Positions 56,568 to 64,000 of a stretch of 64,000 bases of DNA are shown piece after piece. This stretch comes from Symsagittifera roscoffensis. Its lineage: Eukaryota; Xenacoelomorpha; Acoela; Convolutidae. The position numbers and the translations under genes were made by a program. Location of the stretch: positions 51,023,581 through 51,087,580 of the forward strand of contig NC_087066.1 in the NCBI RefSeq assembly GCF_963678635.1, read 5' to 3'. Positions within the stretch are counted from its first letter, which is position 1. Each line of letters begins with the position of its first letter. The notes under the pieces are model-generated. The model was not told the origin of the DNA and did not search any database. It was given only the letters and a program-made list of their open reading frames with translations.

Positions 56568-56880
56568 GTAGTCATAAGAGTCTTTGAGGTCGTTCATAGC
56601 CCTTTTTGCATGCATGATACCATAGTAACCATACGTCGCGCCATGCAAGATACCATAGTAACCATACATTGCAAGCATCCATGGTGACATATAAATTATC
56701 AACAGCCCTGGTAAAAGTATCAATATGGTCTAATTTGAAGTCTCCATAATAAAAAAAATGTGCAACCATGCGTCGCGCCATGCATGGAAAATGTGTTATT
56801 TTAACTTAAAAATTCGGCAGTTTTTCATGGCTTCCAAGGAACCATGCATGGTGCGACGTATGGTTGCACATTTTGGTCAA
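56568..56880. repeat. Foldback DNA with ccatgcatgg / gcgacg motifs
   Basis: gtgcaaccatgcgtcgcgcc plus atgcatgg (about 56759-56786) is nearly the reverse complement of ccatgcatggtgcgacgtat plus ggttgcac (about 56843-56870). Upstream, gataccatagtaaccatac occurs twice (near 56607 and 56640). It is a small inverted-repeat element of unknown class. Confidence 0.75.
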
Positions 56881-57580
56881 CCCGGGAGTAAATTGTTGAA
56901 ACTTTGATATCATTTATCCCATTTTAGTGCAAAACGTCTTGGTTTGAAAAAATATCTAGTCAATAGTCAAATGTTTTGATTGGGTAATTTTTTTTCAAAA
57001 GTATCGATTTCAACATAAATGTAAAATATTTTCCTCGCACAGGTATTTGCAATAACAAATTTTAAAAAAAAAACCAGTGCAGTTTTTTTTGAAATTAGTT
57101 ATTAAAATCGAAATATTACTATAGTCAAAAGTCAACATGGTTCATTTCATGTTCAACAGCTAGCTTTCAAAAGGAGAATATTTTTTAAATTTGATTATTC
57201 TTGAAAAGAAAAAATTTTTAAGCCTATTAAACCTCTTTTATGCTAGAAAAAATCACTATGCAAACAAAAATCCGAAGGAATAAAAATAATTTAAATATCT
57301 AGAGTAAAAAAAGAACAAAAGTTTGAAGATTTCAGAATTTTTTGTGAATGAATAACAATTGTTGTTTTTTTAAAAACACTGTGTATTTTACTTTGAATTT
57401 TGAATTTTGAAATTCGTACCTTTTACTCAAATCATCGGTTCTATTTTTTCTGATTTTATGAAAATAAAAATTGACCCCACCAGCTTTTTCTCCTTTCCTA
57501 ATTTGCGCAAATATTTAGTTTCTGTTGCTCTTCTTTCATAAAACTAAATCTGAACTGTATTGAGAGGGTATGTCAAAAAA
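56881..57580. other. No gene recognised
   Basis: Strongly AT-rich with A- and T-tracts and no coding signal. Confidence 0.3.
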
Positions 57581-57743
57581 ATATTCATAAAAATTGGTTT
57601 TTAAGACAGTTTTATAGTATTATATGTAACTTTGCGTTTAAATTTTGCCAATGAATTTGCAAAAGGATAGGAGCTTGTGTTAGAATCAACTTCGAGTAGT
57701 TATTCAAATTAAATTCAGGTGGATCATTTACTTAATATTCCAG

Positions 57744-57897
57744 CTCCAAATTGAAGGCGAAGCAAAAATACTCAACCAATACGAACAAGGACAAAAATTT
57801 TTTCTGTATGAACTAGACAATAATGGAAATTGTAACAGCCATGTACAGATTTTTTTCAACATCGCGATTGAATTAGGAATCAAGTACGAGACAATGA
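57744..57897 (+). pseudogene. Truncated copy of the unrecognised LQIEG exon
   Basis: After acceptor attccag it reads LQIEGEAKILNQYEQGQKFF, then YELDNNGNCNSHVQIFF and LGIKYETMS, where repeat family B interrupts. It is nearly identical in protein sequence to the fuller copy at 59129. I do not recognise the family. Confidence 0.35.
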
Positions 57898-58440
57898 GTA
57901 ACGGAACATTTGTGCTCGGGGTGGGTTTTTTTTTCTTCAGATATTTTTCGACTTTTTAACTAGCCATTTTTGACGGGGTTGTTTTATGTCATTCAAAAGG
58001 TTTTGTTGTACTGAGCTTAAATTCGAAAAGATATTTCACCTGTGATTATTTTTCGTTAAGTTATGGGGGTTTAAAGTTTGCAATTTTGGACAATTAACCC
58101 GCGATATATTTCGCGCTATTAACGCGTAAGCGGAGATTTAACCCGTCTTAGAAATTGTTCCAAATTGGTCGAAGGAAGCTTATTCTCCATAATTGATTTG
58201 TTACAAGGAGCGAAATCCATTTGTTTGTACTTTATATGGCGTGTGGGGGGATTATTTTCATTAAAAAATTCAAATTATAGAAGAAAAAAAAATCATTCTA
58301 TTTTACAACATGAATTTTACAAAATATTTTACAACATTGATTTTTTACATGTTTTACTGCTCCATAAACCTTAAAAGGCAGTCGGAAAATTCAGTGCTTC
58401 GCCCTGATACGAGCAGTCTTGTTTTCAATACTGATGAATT
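57898..58440 (+). repeat. Dispersed repeat family B, most complete copy
   Basis: It runs from taacggaacatttgtgctcg to ccctgatacgagcagtcttg. It contains the near-palindrome cgcgatatatttcgcgctat and gaagcttattctccataatt, which other copies share. Its end recurs at 60500 and 62940 and, reversed, at 44990 and 45340. Confidence 0.7.
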
Positions 58441-58617
58441 GAAATGAGCAAACGAAACCTTGCAACCCAACTCGTCGTAAATTCTAGCCAATAAAGTTAT
58501 TGCTGGTGGCTTTATGTAGCACATTAAATATGTGGCATTGCTTAATTTTATGCAGGCTCAGAATATGTTTGCTTGCTTCACGGATTTTTTTTGACACTAT
58601 TCGCAGATGTTTCACGA
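58441..58617 (+). repeat. Segment repeated three times (also about 60545-60765 and 62960-63165)
   Basis: It includes ttgaaatgagc-aacgaaa, ggctttatgtagcacattaa and atgtggcattgcttaatttt. Each copy sits between a repeat-B end and a MITE copy, so the three are one composite duplicated block. Confidence 0.75.
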
Positions 58618-58854
58618 ACCCACCAGTGGATTCGACCCCTGCCGACATAAAGGGTCCCCCATTTTTACTATTTTGAGATATCCATTTTTGGCTGTCGAAC
58701 CCCAAAATTTTTTAATGGCGCCTTTTGAGGCAGTTGCGCGCCGCAAAAACACAATTTTTTGGTCAAAATTTCCAAAAAGTCCCTAAAAAATGCCTTTTTT
58801 GAATTTTTTTTTGAAAATCTGCTCCCCATCGAGAAAATTCTAGATCCGCCGCTG
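58618..58854 (-). mobile_element. hAT-MITE family copy
   Basis: It shows gattcgacccctgccgacat, agggtcccccatttttacta, ggtcaaaatttccaaaaagt and agaaaattctagatccgccg ending ctg. It is in reverse orientation and lacks the other terminal repeat. Confidence 0.7.
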
Positions 58855-59128
58855 CCAGAACTCATTCAAACACTTAACTACAAAAAAAATTTGGAGATAA
58901 CGCCATTAATATATCCGCGTTTTGGCTAATATATAAAAATTTTCACTCTGCAAAATAACAAACAAATATTCATAAAAATTGGTTTTTAAGACAGTTTTAT
59001 AGTATTATATGTAACTTTGCGTTTAAATTTTGCCAATGAATTTGCAAACGGATAGGAGCTTGTGTTAGAATCAACTTCGAGTAGTTATTCAAATTAACTT
59101 CAGGTGGATCATTTACTTAATTTTCCAG

Positions 59129-59551
59129 CTCCAAATTGAAGGCGATGCAAAAATACTCAACCAATACGAACAAAGACAAAAACTAAGAGTGAAATTTTTT
59201 CTGTATGAACTAGACAATAATGGAAATTGTAACAGCCATGTACAGATTTTTTTCAACATCGCGATTGAATTAGGAATCAAGTACGAGACAATGAGATTAA
59301 TAATGATCAGCACAAATGCCTTTTGTTACAAAATCACACAAACTAGAAGAAACAATTCTATGAAGGAACTCTTATATCTTTTATTCATTCAAACACTTAA
59401 CTACAAAAAAAAAATTGGAAAAAAAATTTTGTCTTCTTCAAATTCATATGTCAATAAACGTCAAGAATTATGGTTATATCCCAAGAAAAAAATGGTTGCT
59501 TTTTCATCAATATTTTTTTGGGTTTACACCTTGAAAACTATATTTTTGTGA
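59129..59551 (+). other. Unrecognised exon-like ORF (LQIEGDAKILNQYEQ...)
   Basis: The frame opens after a good acceptor (ttaattttccag, ending 59128) and stays open for 140 codons to the stop at 59549-59551. It reads LQIEGDAKILNQYEQRQKLR, then VKFFLYELDNNGNCNSHVQ and FFNIAIELGIKYETMRLIM. The last third (lysine- and aromatic-rich) is less convincing, and a donor may lie earlier. Near-identity of the protein with the copy at 57744 and a conserved splice acceptor favour a real exon. No family is recognised. Confidence 0.35.
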
Positions 59552-59790
59552 TTGACAATCATGATACTTTTCATGAGATTATAATGTCTTATAATCTATT
59601 ATAATATCTTAATTTGGCAAAACTTGGTAGCACCAAAAGTTATTTTACTATTTTAATTAGATCCTCTGGGTTATTATTTTTCGGTCAATTTTCTTTTATT
59701 TTCTGAAAACGAGATTCCCCATCACCTTTTAGTTGTCTGAACACAAATTTGACCACAAAAGAAAAGTTTTATCAAGACCTTTTTTAATTG
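59430..59790 (+). repeat. Segment duplicated at 63500-63860
   Basis: cttcttcaaattcatatgtc, atggttgctttttcatcaat, gattataatgtcttataatc and ccgagattcc-type strings follow in the same order at 63500-63860. A more diverged copy spans 61600-61920 and part recurs near 60960-61090. Confidence 0.85.
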
Positions 59791-59927
59791 TTGAAAAAAA
59801 TCCCGCTGAATGTCCTAAATATTTCAATTCAGAAGAAGATCTCTATGACAGTTACATCAAACGTTTAGGTATTTACATTCGTAGAAAATTGCTTCAAAAG
59901 CAATTGATTCTTCGAGAGAGTTTTTAA
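59733..59927 (+). other. Unrecognised exon-like ORF (SEHKFDHKRKV...)
   Basis: The frame reads SEHKFDHKRKVLSRPFLIVE, NPAECPKYFNSEEDLYDSYI and RRKLLQKQLILRESF, with a stop at 59925-59927. The composition is protein-like, unlike nearby frames. An eroded counterpart lies at 61880-62065 (KQLILRESF is kept). I recognise no family. It may be an exon of the same gene as 59129 and 60059. Confidence 0.35.
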
Positions 59928-60058
59928 AAATACCCATGGTCACAGTTGAGGCAAATCTTAAGATAAGTTTTGAGTAATTTAATTTTAAAAAGTTTTGCTA
60001 CGAATTTAGGGAGTTCTTGCTACTTGAAAGTTATCACAATTGAAGAGTAGATTTTCAG

Positions 60059-60262
60059 TTGTTTCAAATTCTTGGTCGCATTAGCATTAAGTCGGTTTCG
60101 TTTCAAGTTCAAATATCCATCACGATTGCTTGTCTCTCAAGCTACCAAACGCTAGTCGGCAGAGAAGATTCTTTTTATAAGGGAACATATAAGTGTTTGA
60201 CCATAGATTTAGTGAGAACTGTATTAAATTATTGGTATCACAATAGCACTTCCTCGAAATAG
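60059..60262 (+). other. Unrecognised exon-like ORF (SYQTLVGREDSFYKG...), copy 1
   Basis: The frame ends SSYQTLVGREDSFYKGTY, then KCLTIDLVRTVLNYWYHNST and SSK, stop at 60260-60262. The last 50 residues are identical in the copy at 62201-62410, while the part before them differs. Such identity next to divergence suggests either constraint or gene conversion. No family is recognised. Confidence 0.35.
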
Positions 60263-60764
60263 TGTGTAAGTTAAGTGTACGGATCGCTTGCAAAATTGGT
60301 TCTAGAGCGAGAATAACCCTTGTTCTTGTTTACCCCCATGGTGAAATTTTTTTCGGAAGAAAAGAACCCAAAAACTTCTACAGAGGTCATTGTTTTCTTG
60401 TACATCGTTCAAATGGCTGTAAATAGTTTTTTGGCAAAATTTTTCATTTTGTTTTATTACATTCAATTTGTTTTACATTTTACTGCCCCATAAACCTTAA
60501 AAGTCATTCGGAGCATTCGGGGTTTCGCCCTGATACGAGCAGTCTTGTTTGTATTTCCAGTACTGATGAATTGAAATGAGCGAATGAAATTTTGCAAACC
60601 AACATAGTTTTTTGCCAAACCACCGTAGTTTCTTGCCAATAAATTAATGTTGTTGGCTTTATGTAGCATATTAAATATGTCGCATTGTTTAATACATGCA
60701 AACACAAAATATCATTCCTAACTTCATGGGTTCCTTATGACACAATTCGCAATTATTTCCAGAA

Positions 60765-60929
60765 CCCACCAGCGGATTGGACCCCTGCCGACATAAAAAA
60801 GCGCGCCACGAACCGCGCGCCACAGAAAAGCAACTTTTTGATCAAATTTTCCAAAAAGTCCTTAAAAACGAGTTTTTTGATTTTTTTTGAACATCTGCTC
60901 CCCATCGAGAAAATCCTAGATCCGCTCTA
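60765..60929 (-). mobile_element. hAT-MITE family copy, internally deleted
   Basis: ggattggacccctgccgaca is followed almost at once by gcgcgccac and atcaaattttccaaaaagtc, ending cgagaaaatcctagatccgc. About 70 bp of the usual middle is missing. Confidence 0.65.
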
Positions 60930-61260
60930 GAATTTTTGACTAATCAAATTAACAGACAAATTTTGCCTTCCTAAATTTCATATGTCAATAAATGTCGAGA
61001 AATATGGTTGAATGTCAAGAAAAAAATGATTACTTTTTCATCAAAGTATTTTTGAATTTACACCTTGAAAACTAAATTTTTGTGATTCCTTTAAGATCAC
61101 TATGAACCTGATTTTTTTTTCAGTTTTTCTGTTTTTCACTTTTTTGGTTTTGTGTAAGATATCGAACTTACCATTAGTTAGTTTGTTGGAAAACACAATT
61201 GACACCACTCTAAGATTTTAACAGACTCAATCAATATCCTACGAACCGGTTACAAACTGG
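60930..61260. other. Partial copy of the 59430/63500 segment, otherwise empty
   Basis: catatgtcaataaatgtcga and cacc-ttgaaaactaaattt match 59445-59545 imperfectly. No gene is seen. Confidence 0.4.
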
Positions 61261-61276
61261 ATACTTCTAATGAAAA

Positions 61277-61594
61277 TTGGAGTCAGCAAGGAAAGAAACG
61301 AAGGCTTTATTGCACATTCGATTGCAAGGAGAAGCATGCAAGCAAAACTCCATCGATCAAATTGGCTGCTTTTTTGATAAAATTCACAAAAATTGTATCA
61401 AAGGAAGTCTAGGATTGATTCAAATGAAAGACGAGCGAAAACATGGTTTTAAAGGAAAACGGACAGAAATTTTGATTTTAAGTACCAACTCATTGATGAA
61501 AAAGTTAAATCTAGTAGTTGTAGTTTTTGATGATTTATATGGAGTGCGTAAATGTATTTTGCCCGCTTTTCATACTACACGCATCCAAATTTAG
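61277..61594 (+). other. Unrecognised exon-like ORF (KETKALLHIRLQGEACKQN...)
   Basis: One frame of 105 codons reads ALLHIRLQGEACKQNSIDQI, FFDKIHKNCIKGSLGLIQMK and GKRTEILILSTNSLMKKLNL, ending TTRIQI and a stop. The composition is balanced and protein-like. The first part is also open in another frame (WSQQGKKRRLYCTFDCKEKH), so a frameshift or splice site near 61330 is possible. I recognise no family. Confidence 0.35.
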
Positions 61595-62200
61595 GCATAA
61601 GAAATCGATTATAATGGAATATCGTAATAATTTTTTGAAAACTATAGTAGATTATAATTAACAAAATTGGCTTTTAGAAGAACAATAAGCGACTATAATC
61701 ATACGACATGTTCCATGAAATTATAATGTCTTATAATCGATCAAAATATCTTATTTTGCCAAAATTTGGCACCACCAAAAGTTATTTTACTATTTTAATT
61801 AGATTCGCTGGGCTCTTAATTTTCTGTCTAATTTCTATTATTTTTCTAAAACCGAGATTCCTTGTTATCCTTTGGTTCGTCTGAACACAATTTTTTGCCG
61901 CAAAACAAAAGTTTTTGAAGATTTTTTTTATTAGTTGAAAAATTCCCGTTGAAGTTTTTAAATTTTTAAATTTAGAAGAAGTACTATATGTCAGTTAAAT
62001 CAAAAGTTTAGTTGTCTACATTTCTAGGGAATTGCTTAAAAAGCAATTGATTCTTCGAGAGAGTTTTTGTAAACACCCATAAAAACAGTTGAAACAAATC
62101 GTAAGATAAATTTTGAGTAATTTAATTTAAAAAAATTTTGCTAGGAATTTAGGGTTATCAAAGTTCTTGCTACTTGAAAGTTTTCACAATCGAAGAGTAG

Positions 62201-62410
62201 ATGTTCAATTGTTTCATATTCCTGGTCGCATTAGCAACGTCGGTTTTGTTTCAAGTTATTACATCCATCACGGTTGCTTGTCTCTCAAGCTACCAAACGC
62301 TAGTCGGCAGAGAAGATTCTTTTTATAAGGGAACATATAAGTGTTTGACCATAGATTTAGTGAGAACTGTATTAAATTATTGGTATCACAATAGCACTTC
62401 CTCGAAATAG
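62201..62410 (+). other. Unrecognised exon-like ORF (SYQTLVGREDSFYKG...), copy 2
   Basis: The frame has a hydrophobic start (FNCFIFLVALATSVLFQVIT) and then the same residues as 60059-60262 from TVACLSSYQTLVGRED to the stop at 62408-62410. Upstream DNA is similar but has indels. It is one member of a small duplicated exon set of unknown function. Confidence 0.35.
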
Positions 62411-62875
62411 TGTGTAGTGTTTCAGTGATCACGCTTGCAGGGGGAGCATCCTTTGAAATGAAATGTAGAGTTGCTAAAACTGGTGTTTGTGTTGAAAGTC
62501 AAGGATGAATTGAGGGTGCTTTCGTTATTGCTTGTTCTAAGTGTAACATTACAGTGTTTTGATAAACTTTTTACGTTGATCTGATTGGTGTCATATTGAG
62601 TTCGGTTACTTGTTATATCAATCACTTTGGCTGTCAGTATACTACTCCTGCACAAAACTTAACAAAATTTATTCCTCGTCTTCATTTAGGATGAGAGAGT
62701 ACTGAAGTTTTTATGTCTTATTTGTTGTTTGGAAAACTAAATTTCAATAATCCAGAGTGACATCTCTGCTTGATACGAAGTCGGAACTAGAAGTGTTTAT
62801 GATTTCAGCCTTACTTCTAAGTGCTACGCTGAGATTGAGTTTGCGTTGATGCTTCGCGTTGATGAAATTTGTTTA
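62411..62875. other. No gene recognised
   Basis: The minus-strand frame 62422-62655 is rich in Ser, Thr and Asn and shows no known motif. Confidence 0.3.
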
Positions 62876-63159
62876 ATAATTTTACTGCTCCATAAACCTC
62901 AAAAGGCAGTCGGAGTATTCAGGGTTTCTCCCTGATACGAGCAGTCTTTTTTGTATTCCCAGTACTGATGAATTGAAATGAGCGAACGAAACTTTGCAAA
63001 CCAACGCGCCGTAGTTTCTTGCCAATAAAGTTAATGTTGTTGGCTTTATGTAGCACATTAAATATGTGGCATTGCTTAATTTTATGCAAGCTCAGAATAT
63101 GTTTGCTTGCTTCACGTATTTTTTTGACACTATTCGCAGATGTTTCACGAACCCACCAG

Positions 63160-63395
63160 TGGATTCGACCCCTGCCGACATAAAGGGTCCCCCGTTTTTA
63201 CTATTTTGAGATATCTTTTTTTGGCTGTCGAACCCCAAAATCTTTTAATGGCGCCTTTTGAGGGAGTTGCGCGCCGCAAAAACACACTTTTTTGGTCAAA
63301 ATTTCCAAAAACTCCCTAAAAAATGCCTTTTTTGAATTTTTTCTTTTTGAAAATCCGCTCCCCATCGAGAAAATTCTAGATCCGCCGCTGCCAGA
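63160..63395 (-). mobile_element. hAT-MITE family copy
   Basis: Near copy of 58618-58854, with the same flanks (ccagaactctttcaaacact after it), so it was copied as part of the larger duplicated block. Confidence 0.7.
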
Positions 63396-63499
63396 ACTCT
63401 TTCAAACACTTAACTACAAAAAAAATTGGAGATAACGCCAATAATATATCCGCATTTTGGCTAATATATAGAAATTTTCACTCTGCAAAATAACAAACA

Positions 63500-63860
63500 A
63501 ATTTTGTCTTCTTCAAATTCATATGTCAATAAACGTCATGAATTATGGTTAAATCCCAAGAAAAAAATGGTTGCTTTTTCATCAATATTTTTTTGGGTTT
63601 ACACCTTGAAAACTATATTTTTGTGATTCACAATCATGATACTTTTCATGAGATTATAATGTCTTATAATCTATTATAATATCTTAATTTGGCAAAACTT
63701 GGTAGCACCAAAGTTATTTTACTATTTTAGTTAGATCCTCTGGGTTATTATTTTTCGGTCAATTTTCTATTATTTTCTGAAAACGAGATTCCCTATCACC
63801 CTTTAGTTGTCTGAACACAAATTTAACCACAAAAGAAAAGTTTCATCAAGACCTTTTTTT
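63500..63860 (+). repeat. Second copy of segment 59430-59790
   Basis: It matches in order with a few changes (for example cgtcatgaattatgg for cgtcaagaattatgg), up to tcatcaagacctttttt, where another MITE copy starts. Confidence 0.85.
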
Positions 63861-63861
63861 A

Positions 63862-64000
63862 TTTCTAAAGGTCCCTCGGGCGCAAAAAAGAGCTAATTTT
63901 GAGAGAGGAACGCGCGCCATAAAAACGCAACTTTTTGATCAAAATTTCCAAAAAGTCCCTAAAAACGGCTTTTTTGATTTTTTTTTGAAAATCCGCTCCC
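63862..64000 (-). mobile_element. hAT-MITE family copy, running off the window
   Basis: aaaggtccctcgggcgcaaa, gcgccataaaaacgcaact and atcaaaatttccaaaaagtc are family landmarks. The end (gaaaatccgctccc) continues past base 64000. Confidence 0.65.

Larger units (their letters stand above)
57581..59294 (+). repeat. Duplicated exon segment (57581-57897 and 58966-59294)
   Basis: atattcataaaaattggttt at 57581 recurs at 58966 (offset 1385), through a conserved acceptor (ttccag) into a coding-like frame. Copy 1 lacks 12 bases (actaagagtgaa in copy 2) and is cut at caatgag (57897), where repeat family B starts. Copy 2 runs on. Confidence 0.85.

Overview
The window is invertebrate nuclear DNA. It is AT-rich and gene-poor, with a spliced gene (GT..AG intron), several PHD-finger non-LTR retrotransposons, tRNA-headed SINE-like repeats, hAT- and MULE-type MITEs, and no bacterial operon structure. 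The sequence alone does not give the phylum. The mix of elements fits a metazoan such as a crustacean, cnidarian, mollusc or similar lineage.

Layout. 1-3.4 kb: decayed LINE with an SGNH-like ORF, a 2A-like NPGP motif, an APE endonuclease and an RT. 3.55-6.43 kb: a 1.44-kb tandem duplication, each unit ending in an RT fragment. 7.4-12 kb: a second, more complete CR1/L2-like LINE (upstream ORF, PHD/RRM-like ORF1, APE-RT ORF2). 12.1-18.3 kb: a third element with a PHD finger, a YLDD-type RT and a C-terminal PD..WDVT nuclease-like region. A second, 5'-truncated copy is joined to it through a perfect 80-bp inverted repeat, and the two copies share the same stop and frameshifts. 19.4-32.9 kb: the one convincing host gene, a two-exon long-chain acyl-CoA synthetase of about 691 aa, split by an 11.3-kb intron. 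That intron holds a Jockey-like LINE flanked by a perfect 15-bp target-site duplication, a hAT MITE with an 8-bp duplication, two related SINE-like repeats, and a palindrome with ~235-bp arms. 33-46 kb: mostly non-coding, with a dead MULE transposase, an RT fragment, a MULE-like MITE with 9-bp target duplication nested in another inverted-repeat element, and two local tandem duplications. 47-53.1 kb: a 2.57-kb segment in tandem (two full units plus a 990-bp partial). Each full unit carries a minus-strand ORF for a small one-pass membrane protein with 8-residue repeats, disrupted at the same point by a hAT MITE. 53-64 kb: more MITE copies, foldback DNA, and repeatedly duplicated unrecognised exon-like ORFs.

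The window is therefore one metabolic gene (fatty-acid activation) and possibly a small family of orphan genes in a field of mobile DNA. Nearly every coding retroelement here is dead. I find no CRISPR, operon, rRNA or intact tRNA. Lineage names for the LINEs and the nature of the exon-like ORFs at 55-63 kb are the least certain calls.
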